Source: Mixophyes australis (taxonomy: Eukaryota; Chordata; Amphibia; Anura; Limnodynastidae). From it: a stretch of 64,000 nucleotides of DNA. Both the position numbers and the translations under genes were made by a program. Shown here in pieces: positions 21,965-32,820 of the stretch (its first letter is position 1; each line of letters starts with the position of its first letter). The stretch is taken from positions 164,139,724 through 164,203,723 of the forward strand of contig JAVHZZ010000006.1 in NCBI GenBank assembly GCA_036250195.1. Direction: 5' to 3'. Under the pieces are notes generated by a model, which worked only from the letters and a program-made list of their open reading frames with translations, did no database searches and was not told where the DNA came from.

Positions 21965-22173
21965 CACGTACACTCTCAGTATGCCCTTACTACATTGTGT
22001 TTGGGCATGCTGACACTTGTAGTACTTAAAGCGTCAGCATGGGGGGGTTGGCCTGATCGCAATCTTAACTTGACGTCCTTCTGCAGAGCTCTCCTTTTTG
22101 GTCTTATATTTTCCACCTTTTGAGACCCACCTGTAGCCTGACTGCTTGATGAACATTCCTGGCACCGCTGGAT

Positions 22174-22689
22174 GTGAAAGTTGTCGCTGTCCCTGCTGCT
22201 CCACACACTGTTTCGCCTGGTTGTCATGTGGGATCAACCTTTGAGACTTGGGTGCTCTCTCTGCTCCTCCTTGCTGGTTCCCTCTGTGGTGCTTATCACT
22301 ATCGGACCCCCACCCCCTGTATAGACAGACTTCCAAGGCCGAGATCTAGTTTAGAGTACGCACCTAGAGACACACTCATGCGAGTAGATTACTACCATGT
22401 TAAGGAGCAGATCCTATGGGTGGCCATAACTTCACTGGCTGAGGAGATCCTCCAAAGTCTTCAACTCTTTCCTGATTTCTCTCGAGCTACCATTACCAAA
22501 AGACGTATCTTCCAGTCCATCACTAAAGCCCTTCAAGATAATCATATTCAATATTGCTGGGGATTTCCTTTTAGGCTCATTATCCAGCGCAACAACTCTA
22601 CCCACATAATCGCCTCAGTGGAAGATGGTACACAACTTATGACGTCCTGGGATATTCGGATGGCATCAACTGATTCGGTACCCCAATAA
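22174..22689 (+). pseudogene. L1-like ORF1 C-terminal domain
   Basis: From about residue 55 the frame reads RLPRPRSSLEYAPRDTLMRV, then HVKEQILWVA, FPDFSRATITKRR, and IQYCWGFPFRLII. This is the C-terminal domain of L1 ORF1 proteins, which binds RNA together with the RRM. The first 50 or so residues read through sequence that does not look like ORF1, so the natural start is lost. The frame ends with TAA at 22687-22689. Confidence 0.75.
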
Positions 22690-22895
22690 ATAGTGGCGAA
22701 GGAGTGGGCAAGAGTCAATGGAGACTGAAGAACGGACCTCTTATTGCTACTTTAATATGCCATCCCTAACCCTGACGAGATCCAGGCTCTTGCTTTTACA
22801 CTCCCCATACCTCATACTTATTATCCATTGATATTGCTACCTCTTGAAGATTTTGAGTCTTAATTTTTTTAAAACGTTGGAGCAGGAAATACTTT
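22690..22895 (+). other. LINE sequence before gypsy A
   Basis: Presumed ORF1-ORF2 spacer of LINE copy 2, ending at the target site of gypsy A. Confidence 0.4.
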
Positions 22896-22900
22896 CCCAG

Positions 22901-23646
22901 TGTTAGGAACCCCTCCAGCCGGCACAACACAACCCGGAGTCTACTCTGCCAGTCAGGTGTTCAGTGGAGCCCCTGATGGTGGGGACAGACTGGGCTGCAG
23001 ACTGACAGAGGGTCGTGAAGTGTGTACCGGCTGGGGAGAACCCAGGCAAGAAGAGTCAGGTCCACGCAGAGGTCAAAGGCCGGCAGCAGGTAACAATGAA
23101 CAAGCTGAGGTCAGAGGACACAGGCAAAGTAGCAGAACGGGTAAACGAGCCAAGGATCAGGGTCACAGGAAACACAAGCGAAGTCAAATACGAAGCCAAG
23201 GGTCATACACGGGAAGTCAAAACGTATATACAGGATACAGGAACTGGAACAAGCAGGTCAGCAGACTGGAGCACAGAAGCTATAACCGGCAATGAGGCAG
23301 CAGACCTCATTGCCTTAAATACAGACATAGACCAATCAGGACTTGTATACACACCTGCAGAGTAATTACAGGTACAGAGCAGTACCAATCAGGGCTTGTC
23401 CCTGAACACACACAGTTGCAGGCTAACGCCTGATAATCAGCCCTAACGACTGACACTTAATGCGCATGCGCCCGGCTACCAGCACCGCCGGGATGCAGCG
23501 CTAATGAAGTAGCGTCCGGTCGTTGCCCTGGTGACGGCCGGACAGGAGGAGGAAATGACGTCCCGGTCGTCAAGGTGACGGCCGGGACGCTGGGGCGCAT
23601 GGGAAGCGAGCCGCGGCGGCTGCGAGTACCGCCGCAGCTCGTGACA
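22901..23646 (-). repeat. 3' LTR of gypsy A
   Basis: It reads TGTCACGAGC...CCTAACA on the minus strand. It holds an NRF1-like site (23462-23471) and an X-box-like GTTGCCCTGGTGAC (23522-23535). It also holds CpG-rich inverted repeats around 23530-23590, a TATA-like ATTTAAGG, and GCCGGTTATA, the probable RNA start. The pol frame runs into it. The + strand frames of 131 and 116 residues here are LTR antisense. Confidence 0.95.
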
Positions 23647-23660
23647 GTACCCCCCCCTTG
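23647..23660 (-). other. Polypurine tract of gypsy A
   Basis: On the minus strand AAGGGGGGG then GTAC lies immediately before the 3' LTR. Confidence 0.85.
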
Positions 23661-24152
23661 AGGAGGGGTCAAGGAACCCCGACACCCAGGTTTTCTTGGA
23701 AATTTCTTGAAGAACTCCTTCAGCTGTTTAGGGGCATGAAGTTGTCTCCGAGGGATCCAAGAGCGTTCTTCTAACCCGCGATTCCTCCACTGCACTAAGA
23801 AGTTCACTTGCCCTTGCACCTTTTTAGAATCCAGGATTTTCTGAACCACGTATCTTCGTGGCTTGCTTGCATTTCTCCCAGACAAACTCGAAGGCTGGAC
23901 TTGATTTGGATAAAGTACTGGTTTTAATAGAGAACAATGAAACGTGTTGGGGATTCTCAAGGAGCGTGGAATTTTTAGCCTGAATGCAACCGAATTGACC
24001 TGCTTAATGATGAAAAACGGCCCGATGAACTTAGGGCCCAACTTCTTGCAAGGTTGCTTTAGCCTGATATTTTTCGTAGACAGCCAGACTTTCTGGCCAA
24101 TCTTAAGAGAGCAGGTGATACGGTGCCGGTCCGAATTTTTTTTTTGCAACAA
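23647..24152 (-). pseudogene. pol: Gypsy A integrase C-terminus and chromodomain
   Basis: This frame continues pol after an indel in an A-run (about 24133-24141). It reads DRHRITCSLKIGQKVWLSTK, IRLKQPCKKLGPKFIGPF, NTFHCSLLKPV, and then YVVQKILDSKKVQGQVNFLV followed by QWRNRGLEERSWIPRRQL. The last two segments are a chromodomain, which in chromoviruses is fused to the integrase and probably steers integration to marked chromatin. The frame has no stop before the LTR and stays open to 23457, within it. Confidence 0.9.
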
Positions 24153-25217
24153 GTGAGGCTTGTCTTAAAGATGAGTGCACTTTCTTCCAGATAACTCTGA
24201 GATCCCTGGCAGTGGAACGGATTTCCTGGATACCAATGGACTGGAGAGAATACAAAGAGTTCGATCTGGGGTGAAAACCATAATTGCAAAAAAACGGAGA
24301 GGTTTTGGTGGACGAGTGACAGGAGTTGTTACAGGCAAATTCCGCCCAGGGCAATAAGGAGGACCAGTTGTCATGGAACTCTGACGTGTAGCATCGCAAG
24401 AACTTCTCCAAGGACTGGTTAACCCTTTCAGTCTGCCCATTTGACTGAGGGTGGTACGCTGATGACAAACTAATCTTGATTCCCAGGAGGGTACAGAATG
24501 ATCTCCAGAACTGCGCTATGAACTGAGAACCCCGATCAGAGACGATGTCCGTAGGGAGTCCATGGAGGCAGAAAATGTGTTGGATGAATAGGACGGCCAA
24601 ATCTCGAGCAGTAGGAAGCCTGACTAGTGGAATGAAATGCGCCATCTTGCTGAACCGATCTACCACGACCCAAATGGTATTGTGTCCCGCAGAGGGTGGT
24701 AGATCAACTATAAAGTCCATGGAAAGATGTGTCCAAGGTTTAGCAGGGGCGGCTAACGGAACTAACTGCCCTACCGTGCGAGTCCTGGGAACTTTATTCC
24801 TGGCACAAACTTCACAAGACAGGACGTGACTTTTAACGTCAGCAGATAGAGACGGCCACCATACGGTACGGGAAAGTATCTCTAGTGTTTTGTAGATGCC
24901 AGGATGTCCAGCAGTCCGACTGTTGTGTGCTTCAGCAAGAACTATCTTCCTTGGATGAACTGGGACAAACAAACGTCCTACCGGAGTGTTATCAGGGGCC
25001 AACCTCTGGAACCTTTGTAAGGTACAGCTCAGATCTTGAGTTAATCCGGCATGAACCATTGACACAGGAACAATAGGCTCTGGGTTAGTGACTGGAGCAT
25101 GATGTGCCAGAAAACTTCTGGACAGGGCGTCCGCTTGAATATTTTTAGAACCAGGACGATAAGTAATAATAAAGTTAAATCGGGTGAAGAACAGTGACCA
25201 CAGAGCCTGACGGGGGT
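24103..25217 (-). pseudogene. pol: Gypsy A integrase (HHCC and DDE core intact)
   Basis: The frame opens after the 1-base loss near 25219, first giving the RNase H end and ADALSRSF, then integrase. Numbering from the methionine at 25065, the zinc site is H47, H54, C84, C87. The catalytic triad is D117 (MDFIVDL), D177 (SDRGSQF) and E213 (QTERVNQ), with the D-x35-E spacing kept. Integrase joins the element DNA to the host chromosome. The frame ends at 24103 just after an A-run where the neighbouring frame takes over. A and B are close relatives here. Confidence 0.9.
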
Positions 25218-26981
25218 TTAACGTTTAGCTGACTGAATATACTGCAGATTCTTATGATCCGTGATAACGGAGATCTGGTATACAGCGCCTTCCAACCAGT
25301 GTCGCCATTCCTCAAAGGCCCATTTAATTGCTAGCAATTCTCCATAGTTGGTCTCCGCTGAGGAGAATTGGCGGGAAAAAAAGGCACATGGATGCAAGCG
25401 GTGAGTCTGAGGATCTTTTTGTGACATGATAGCTCCAGCACCGACGTCAGAAGCATCTACCTCGAGAATAAACTGTACCTTCGGGTCCGGGTGTCTGAGG
25501 ACCTGAGCGGACACAAAAGCTTTCTTTAGGGTTTTGAATGCATTTATTGCTTGCTGTGACCAAACAGCCGGATCACCTCCTTTGCGGGTCAAGGAGACGA
25601 TAGGAGCCACGATGTCAGCAAAACAGCCAATAAATCTCCTGTAATAATTGGCGAATCCTAGGAATCTCTGGACCGCCTTGAGGTTATTGGGTTGCACCCA
25701 ATCCAGAATTGCCTGGACCTTGGTTGGGTCCATGGAGAAACCCTCTGAAGAGATTATATAGCCAAGAAAGGATACCTTCTTAACCTCAAACTCACATTTT
25801 TCGAGTTTAGCATAAAGATGATGTTCCCGTAGTTTCTGTAGGACTTGTCTGACATGACTCCGATGTTCCGGCAATGAATTGGAATAAATGAGAATGTCAT
25901 CTAAGTAGACAACAACAAAGTGTCCCAGGAACTCACGTAACACCTCATTAATCAAATCCTGGAACACAGCAGGAGCATTACTAAGGCCAAACGGCATGAC
26001 CAAGTATTCGTAGTGGCCCGAGAGCGTGTTGAACGCCGTCTTCCACTCATCACCTGCTCTAATGCGTATGAGGTTATAAGCACCACGAAGGTCAATTTTT
26101 GTGAATACAGTTGCTCCTCTTAACTGATCAAAGAGTACAGAGATGAGAGGAAGAGGATAGGTGTTTTTAACCGTAATCATATTCAGTCCCCGATAATCGA
26201 TACAGGGTCTGAGTCCACCGTCCTCCTTGGACACAAAGAAGCACCCAGCCCCTACTGGAGACTTGGATGGCCTGTTGAAGCCTTTCTCCAGATTTTCATC
26301 AATGTACTCCTGCATGGATTTGGTCTCTGGACCGGAGAGAGAGTACAAACGTCCCTTGGGTAGTTTAGTACCTGGAATTAACTCGATGGCACAGTCGAAC
26401 TCCCGGTGCGGTGGTAGAGTATCAGCAGCCTTTTTAGAGAAGACATCCCAGAAGTCATGATACTGGGAGGGAAGCTGCTCCGGAATGGACCGAACCACAC
26501 GTAGAGGTAATGTCAAACAGGACTGTGAACAATGAGAGCTCCACTGGACAATCTCTCCTTTTGCCCAATCTATGACAGGGTTATGACGGGATAGCCAAGG
26601 GTGACCTAGAATCAAAGGCACTGACGGGCATTCGATGAGACGAAAGACTATAGACTCGGAGGGGAGAGCCCCAATCCGCAATTGTAGTAGTGGGGTCTCC
26701 CAGGTAACCTTACCACCTGGCAATGGAGCACCATCTAAGCCACATACCGTGATGGCGGATTTGAGTTTAACCCGCGGAATTCCAGCAGAGCGGGCAAACT
26801 CGAAGTCCAAGAAGTTACCTGCAGCTCCACTATCAATGAAGGCCGCCAGACCCACAGAACAAGCACTGAACGTGAGCTGTGCAGGAACCAATACCGCATT
26901 ATTTGGGGAGACAATTTGCAGGCCTAAGTGAACTTTCCCCTCGTTCCCTAGGCATGCTCGTTTCCCGACTTGTTTGGGCAA
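25218..26981 (-). pseudogene. pol: Gypsy A protease, RT and RNase H, one late frameshift
   Basis: This 587-codon frame begins in the gag overlap without needing its own ATG, as expected for a frameshift product. Residues 48-57 ([10 protein letters not shown]) are the aspartic protease active site. RT has [10 protein letters not shown] (258-267), [10 protein letters not shown] (294-303), [10 protein letters not shown] (328-337) and an intact YLDD (359-362). RNase H keeps LEVDAS (506-511), the glutamate of [13 protein letters not shown] and TDHKNL (574-579), though the segment before ELLAIK seems short. A one-base loss in the AKR codons near 25219 ends the frame. Confidence 0.92.
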
Positions 26982-27802
26982 GAACGGGAGAAGTGGCTCC
27001 TTGTGTCACAATATAAACATAAGCCTTGTGACCGTCTCCTGTCTCTTTCCTCAGAGGAAAGACGATATGCTCCCAATTGCATTGGTTCCTCACCATCCTG
27101 GGAGATAGGAACGAAGGCGGATGGAGGTGATGACGTTTCCTTTTCAGTTTTTCGTTCCTTATATCTCCTGTCAATTTTAATGGAGAGGTGCATCAAATCC
27201 TCCAGAGAGCTAGGAAACAGGTACTGCACCAGCGAATCTTTAATCTGTTCGGATAGGCCGACACGGAACTGACTACGTAAGGCAGGGTCGTTCCATCCAC
27301 TGTCAGGTGACCATCTACGGAATTCAGCGCAGTATTCTTCTGCCGACCGTCGGCCTTGTTTCAAGGACCGTAGATGAGCTTCCGCGGAGGCCACTCGATC
27401 CGGGTCATCATACAGTAGACCCAATGCCTCAAAGAAGGAGTCTACGGACTGCATGGCAGGACTGGTCTGTGGCAAAGAAAACGCCCAGGACTGGGGGTCA
27501 CCCTGTAAAAGGGAAATAATAATCCCAACTCGTTGCTGCTCTGAACCGGAGGAGCGGGGTCTCAATCGAAAATAGAGCTTGCAGCTCTCCCTGAAGTTCC
27601 GAAACAGGGTTCTATTTCCGGAGAACCGATCCGGTAAATTCATTTTGGGCTCCCAGATGGGATCTGAAGGAGGTTGTGAAGCTTTTGTGGCTTCTTCTTG
27701 AACAGACATACGCTCAGTCAATCCCTGCATCATCTGATATAAAGACTCAACATGGCCTGCTAAGGTTTGTGCTGGAGACGGTGTGGATCCACTCGCATCC
27801 AT
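26948..27802 (-). CDS. gag: Gypsy A Gag, intact
   Basis: The 284-residue frame starts [20 protein letters not shown], 34 bp after the 5' LTR and just past the primer-binding site, and is unbroken. It holds the retrotransposon gag capsid region ([27 protein letters not shown], and the [20 protein letters not shown] major-homology-like stretch). Near its end is one CCHC zinc knuckle (C262, C265, H270, C275). Gag packages the RNA into particles. It ends NEHA-stop, overlapping pol by at least 34 bases in the -1 frame. Vertebrate PEG10 and RTL genes derive from this group. Confidence 0.9.
   Translation of the reverse strand: MDASGSTPSPAQTLAGHVESLYQMMQGLTERMSVQEEATKASQPPSDPIWEPKMNLPDRFSGNRTLFRNFRESCKLYFRLRPRSSGSEQQRVGIIISLLQGDPQSWAFSLPQTSPAMQSVDSFFEALGLLYDDPDRVASAEAHLRSLKQGRRSAEEYCAEFRRWSPDSGWNDPALRSQFRVGLSEQIKDSLVQYLFPSSLEDLMHLSIKIDRRYKERKTEKETSSPPSAFVPISQDGEEPMQLGAYRLSSEERDRRRSQGLCLYCDTRSHFSRSCPNKSGNEHA
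26972..26978 (-). promoter_or_regulatory. -1 ribosomal frameshift heptamer
   Basis: On the minus strand the gag frame reads C CCA AAC, a classic X XXY YYZ slippery site, eight codons before the gag stop. Slipping back one base puts the ribosome into the pol frame, which is open from this point. A downstream structure was not tested. PEG10, a domesticated relative, uses the same type of signal. Confidence 0.75.
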
Positions 27803-27825
27803 TCTAATCTTGTCTCCGTGAGTGG

Positions 27826-27836
27826 GCCGGTTATAA
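27826..27836 (-). other. Self-priming PBS of gypsy A
   Basis: Directly after the 5' LTR (minus strand) comes TATAACCGGC (27826-27835), perfectly complementary over 10 bases to GCCGGTTATA in the LTR (28223-28232), with a G-U pair beside it. This fits Tf1/sushi self-priming. I did not see an obvious tRNA 3'-end match. Confidence 0.85.
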
Positions 27837-28588
27837 TGTTAGGAACCCCTCCAGCCGGCACAACACAACCCGGAGTCTACTCTGCCAGTCAGGTGTTCAG
27901 TGGAGCCCCTGATGGTGGGGACAGACTGGGCTGCAGACTGACAGAGGGTCGTGAAGTGTGTACCGGCTGGGGAGAACCCAGGCAAGAAGAGTCAGGTCCA
28001 CGCAGAGGTCAAAGGCCGGCAGCAGGTAACAGTAACAATGAACAAGCTGAGGTCAGAGGACACAGGCAAAGTAGCAGAACGGGTAAACGAGCCAAGGATC
28101 AGGGTCACAGGAAACACAAGCGAAGTCAAATACGAAGCCAAGGGTCATACACGGGAAGTCAAAACGTAGATACAGGATACAGGAACTGGAACAAGCAGGT
28201 CAGCAGACTGGAGCACAGAAGCTATAACCGGCAATGAGGCAGCAGACCTCATTGCCTTAAATACAGACATAGACCAATCAGGACTTGTATACACACCTGC
28301 AGAGTAATTACAGGTACAGAGCAGTACCAATCAGGGCTTGTCCCTGAACACACACAGTTGCAGGCTAACGCCTGATAATCAGCCCTAACGACTGACCCTT
28401 AATGCGCATGCGCCCGGCTACCAGCACCGCCGGGACGCAGCGCTAATGAAGTAGCGTCCGGCCGTAGCCCTGGTGACGGCCGGACAGGAGGAGGAAATGA
28501 CGTCCCGGTCGTCAAGGTGACGGCCGGGACGCTGGGGCGCATGGGAAGCGAGCCGCGGCGGCTGCGAGTACCGCCGCGGCTCGTGACA
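27837..28588 (-). repeat. 5' LTR of gypsy A
   Basis: Nearly identical to the 3' LTR; it has an extra GTAACA near 28030. TATA-like ATTTAAGG is at 28255-28262 (minus strand). It is followed by an 8-bp inverted repeat (28232-28239 and 28247-28254) and then GCCGGTTATA about 30 bp from the TATA box, the inferred start of the mRNA. Confidence 0.95.
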
Positions 28589-28593
28589 CCCAG

Positions 28594-29029
28594 GAGCTGG
28601 AATTGCCTCCCGGTGGTAAGTTAAACTATATCTCTCTCTTGCTTACATCAATAAGACTCCTGTTGCTTTCTGGACTGATATTGATACTACAAATGTTATA
28701 ATGTCAAATTCACAAATGTTGGTTACACTGTTTTGTTATTGGTATGGGTGGGAGCCTACCTGGTTAGGGTCATGTCCTACTGATATTGCCAGTTATTTCC
28801 CCTTCCGATAACTACTTTAACTCCAGGATTGGGTTTATTTCTGTTGGTTTTTCTATCTGTATACCCCTCTCTTATACCCTCTTTCCTCAGCCCCCCTTCC
28901 AGGCAAGTACACGTATATCTTATATCCTCCCGATATTGTGATCCTACCATGCCCCGGTGGTCTGGACTTGGTGATTTTCCAGATTGTTGATTCCCCCTGG
29001 TTCATGGTGCCTGGCACACCACCTACTCT
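28594..29029 (+). other. LINE copy 2 sequence after gypsy A
   Basis: The spacer between ORF1 and ORF2 is expected here, and endonuclease codons should follow, but I see no endonuclease motif. The domain seems deleted. Confidence 0.4.
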
Positions 29030-29436
29030 CTCCTAGAAGCCAAAGTAGCACTTAAGAAGACATTAACTATATACTTCATTGCCAATTACCCAAAGGACAC
29101 TTCTGGTGTACACTTAAAGTGGTCTTATGGGGCACAGACTGGAGCGAGACTCAAACGAGCATCCCTATATTATCAAACGAAGTTGGTGACGGAGCTCTCC
29201 TCGCTTGAGTCCATTAACAAGGTACACCCCTCAGGCGACCTTAAGACATGTATAGCACAAATTAAATCTGAACTTAGAAACTCCTTCCCCGTGCTTACCC
29301 ATACCCAACAAGATATGAGCAGACTACGTCAAAAATTTTATGTCTCAGGCAAGAGGGCAGGTAGGAAATTGAGAGGACAAAGGGCACAAAACCACATTAA
29401 ACATCTGGTAGATGATTCTGGAGATAGAATATTCAA
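29030..29436 (+). pseudogene. L1-like ORF2 linker before RT
   Basis: Frame 3 gives SLLEAKVALKKTLTIYFIAN, RLKRASLYYQTKLVTELSSL, LRNSFPVLTHTQQDMSRLRQ and KFYVSGKRAGRKLRGQRAQ. This is the basic, helical linker between endonuclease and RT in L1 ORF2. It ends at NP and resumes after the solo LTR with KAIANAFVSYYSKLY (30583 on), so the protein reading is continuous across that insertion site. Confidence 0.75.
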
Positions 29437-29441
29437 CCCCA

Positions 29442-30577
29442 TGTCACGGTTTGGTATTCTGGACTCTTGGATCCACCCAACAGATGTTACCCCTAGCAGG
29501 GCGCGGAGTCTAACGGGCAAATGGTTTTCACCAGCGTTCAGCGCAAGGTGACTTGGGTTTAGCGGCGTTCGCCCGCAGATCGCCGTCCCTACCAGGGGTG
29601 TTGGGCAGAGTCCTGGGGGAGTGATAGTAATTGGTGTGAGGTAGGCACACTGGTAATGTCCGTTCTATACCCAGACAGCGAATAGACAAGAGATGCAGGA
29701 TAAAAGTACAATCAGCGATTTAATGATGTTTGGATGATCACAGAACAGTCTTGGTATATTGGCACAAGGAAAATGGGAACAAGGTGAGCAGTGCCACCGG
29801 CAATGAAGTATGATTGAATACAATATAGAGGTATAATCAGTGTATTCAAATATAGCAATAGCATGAACAGTCCAGCAACAAAGTGGAGATGGTAATGCAG
29901 CAGTTATATAAGAGCACAATGAGGCAGCACGATACAGGAGGTAAAAGTAACAGTCCAGCCAGCAAGGTAATCACAGTAGATGCAGCCAGAGTGGAATACC
30001 CCGTTATGCATTATATGCATAGATGAGAAAGGAACAGTTCAGCCAGCAGGAGTAGATAAGAGCAAGCAGCTTAGATGATACGACCTGTAATGCCACTGAG
30101 CCACCAAGACAAATGCAGAGTAGATGATCTTGAGTGGTGCAGTCCATGGAGGGGTAACACAGTAGAGTTAGATGTAACTTGAGCAGCACAGCCCGTGTAG
30201 TAGCAGCACAACGAAGATAAGTGTCGCTTAAGCGATCCAGCCCGTGAACAGCAACACAGTGGAGTCAGGTGCAGCTTGAGAAGTATAGCCCGTGGAACAG
30301 CAACACAGCAGAGGCACTGACGATCCAGGTGGATGCACAAGGAGTAAGCAAGATCCTAATCAGACAGGTAACTTGATCAACAGACCCAGAGGAAAGGGAG
30401 GAAGTGCCTTTTCAAGTTTAGAGCCAGAACCAGGAACCAATAGGAATCTTGCCAGCAACAGACAGGTACTCGGTCTGCACATGTGCAGATCAAGACTAAG
30501 AGTTTGAGGTCTGCTAATGAGGCACAGGTGAGTGTCTTAGTCTTTGTTTATGGAAGTCGAATAAGCGCCGTGTGACA
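29442..30577 (-). repeat. 1.1-kb solo LTR in LINE copy 2
   Basis: It starts TGTCACGG and ends CGTGTGACA on the + strand, with a perfect CCCCA target duplication (29437-29441, 30578-30582). LINE codons read through when it is ignored, so the boundaries are firm. Orientation is uncertain, as no clear TATA box stands out. It contains a 49-bp tandem repeat. Confidence 0.85.
30129..30330 (+). repeat. 49-bp tandem repeat inside the solo LTR
   Basis: CTTGAG or CTTAAG starts at 30129, 30178, 30227 and 30275, followed each time by a CAGCCCGTG-like block. Four diverged units of 48-49 bp. Confidence 0.7.
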
Positions 30578-30582
30578 CCCCA

Positions 30583-32820
30583 AAGCTATTGCTAATGCCT
30601 TTGTGTCATACTACTCCAAACTGTATAAATTGTGTGACTGCATTAACACCCCGCAGCCAACCCAGCCTTTAATAGAAGGTTTTTTGAGCGAGCTCAACCT
30701 TCCATCTTTGGTTCCCGATTTAAAGGAGGCCCATAATGCCCCATGCACCCAGCTGGAGGTTTTGTCAGTAATTAAATCATTATTAATGATGGGTTCATTA
30801 ATCTTTTCTACTCCACATTTCAAGTTGAACTCACCCCTTACCTAGAACAATTATAATTCGAAGGCACGCGACTAGGCTGTTTTTCCACCAGGGACACTTG
30901 AGTCCCCAAACCAGGCAAGGACCCGACCCTATGCCAAAATTATAGGCCAATTGCCTTACTTAATTTGGATATAAAAATCTATGTGAAATCGCATTAATGG
31001 TACTAGACATGGGTGCCCCCTTTCACCCCTCATATTTCTGTTAGCTATAGAACCTTTAGCTGAGAAAATTAGACATCATCCACTCCTCCCTGGTATTTCC
31101 CTGGCTGCATCCTCACATAAATTAAGACTATATTTTGCTGTTTATCACTGACCCAGAGACCTCGTTACCAATTCTACATGACTTGCTACTCAAAAATGGA
31201 ACTGATTCATACTATAAATTACACACTTCTAAAACTGACGTCTTACCTATCAATATCTCTGACTCACTCCTCCACCCACTTGAAGGCGTTATTCTCGTAT
31301 TCTTGAAGAACCTCGTCGATATTGTACCTAGGGATATTAATTACCCCACACATATATACCCTGATTGAGGAAAATTATGCTCCTCTACTGTTACATTTGG
31401 CCAATTTAGCGAAGTCATGGCAGTTTCACGAGGTCTCCTGGCTGTGCAGAATTGCTGCATTTAAGATGTCTATGTTACACTAAATGATGTATGTGTTCCG
31501 CACACTTCCTTTTGCCTTACCCAAATTCTATATAGATAAGCTGTGACACCTTCTTACATCTTACGTGTGGAAGGGTAAGCCCCCTAGACTATCCCACACA
31601 CCTATGACCAGGTCAAAGAGGATGGGTGGTCTAGCTCTCCTTGACATAGCTAAGTATCAGGAAGTGGCCATACTGGCCCAACTCCACGACTGGTCGTTTT
31701 TCGGCCCTTCACAAACCATGGGTGGACCTGGAGAGCAATCTGGTTCAGGTCTTCCCACTGGTGGATCTCTTGTGGAGCCCTAAACTCTGGCGCCCACTGC
31801 CATCTTAACTCCCTAGGCTCACAAGAGATGTGCTGCAGGTGTGGGACAAGAATTTGAAGACCACAGAAACCATGACACTATCCCTGACCTAGCTAATCTT
31901 ATTCCAGATCTCAACCTTAACACATGGTATGCTAAAGGTGTCACCACTATTAAAACTCTATTTTCGGGCCAAACTATGTTATCTTTTTTGCAACTTCAAT
32001 CCCATTTCCAGGTAGCGAACCAGGACTTTTAAAAATACTTACAGGTCTGACACTGGCTGACTTTTCTACGTTCACAACACCTCACCCTACAAGAGCCCCC
32101 TCCACTCGTTTATACTAGACTAACAACAGGGTCAAATAGACAATACAGAAGTGGAAGTTGCTCAATCAATTTATAGGCTTATACCAGGTGCTTGAAAGGG
32201 TGGGGTTATCCTGAAAGGAATAAACACAGGGCTGCCATATCTTTCTGGTACACATTTCTTAACTCTGAAATTGAACTGATTAAACTTTCCTCCCAACATG
32301 CTTGGGAGAAAAACCTAGACCTGGTACTAGATGAAACTCAATGGGACTTAGTCTGCCAAATGTCAAAGAACCACTCAAAGATATAATATAAACTACTTCA
32401 CAGACTTTATTTAACTCCACATAGGCTCCACAAGATGTGGCCGGAACAGTCCAAGGCCTGCTGGCAGAATTGTGGAATGACAGATAACATTTTACACATT
32501 TTCTGGAGCTGTCCCGCAGTCCATACCCTGTGATCTACAGTATATACAATGATATCCCAGGTCATTAAGACCTCTGTTACCTTTACTCCAGAAGTAGCAC
32601 TCTTACAGCTATGTCAAGCCCAGTTGTCTTCTGGAGATAGATGGCCACTTAATTATAGCAAGTAGAGCGGTGATTGAACAAGCATGGAGGACCTCTTCCC
32701 TCCCTCCGATTGCTAAGATAATACCTAAGGTCCAGTTGAGCTGTGTTATGGAAACAGGTGTCCCATATGCTTCTTCCGCTTCCTCACTCCATATGATGTG
32801 CTTCACCTGGAAAGAATATA
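30583..32820 (+). pseudogene. L1-like ORF2 RT and C-terminus
   Basis: Pieces in order: YYSKLYKLCDCINTPQPTQP, QLEVLSVIKSL, then GTRHGCPLSPLIFLLAIEPL (RT box 4) near 31010, WKGKPPRLSHTPM and RMGGLALLDIAKYQEVAILA near 31570-31680, and ILHIFWSCP near 32490. RT boxes 1-3 are largely missing, consistent with a deletion around 30840-31000. Stops and frameshifts are frequent, so nothing functional remains. The poly(A) tail follows at 33057. Confidence 0.7.

Larger units (their letters stand above)
22901..28588 (-). mobile_element. Gypsy A: near-complete, young Tf1/sushi-type chromovirus
   Basis: Two LTRs (746 and 752 bp) flank a 4.2-kb interior with gag and pol on the minus strand. The 5-bp target duplication CCCAG is perfect (22896-22900 and 28589-28593). 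By eye the LTRs differ at about six positions plus one 6-bp indel, under 1%, so insertion was recent. Gag is intact. I see only two breaks in pol, a 1-base loss near 25219 and an indel in an A-run near 24135. The self-priming site, polypurine tract, slippery site and chromodomain are all present. Confidence 0.95.

Noticed and set aside
22900..23365. Two + strand frames of 116-131 residues, repeated at 27767-28237
   Set aside because: They are antisense to the LTRs of gypsy A and are duplicated only because the LTR is.
24103..26981. Pol of gypsy A as one intact protein
   Set aside because: Two frame breaks (near 25219 and 24135) are visible, so only the separate broken parts are annotated.
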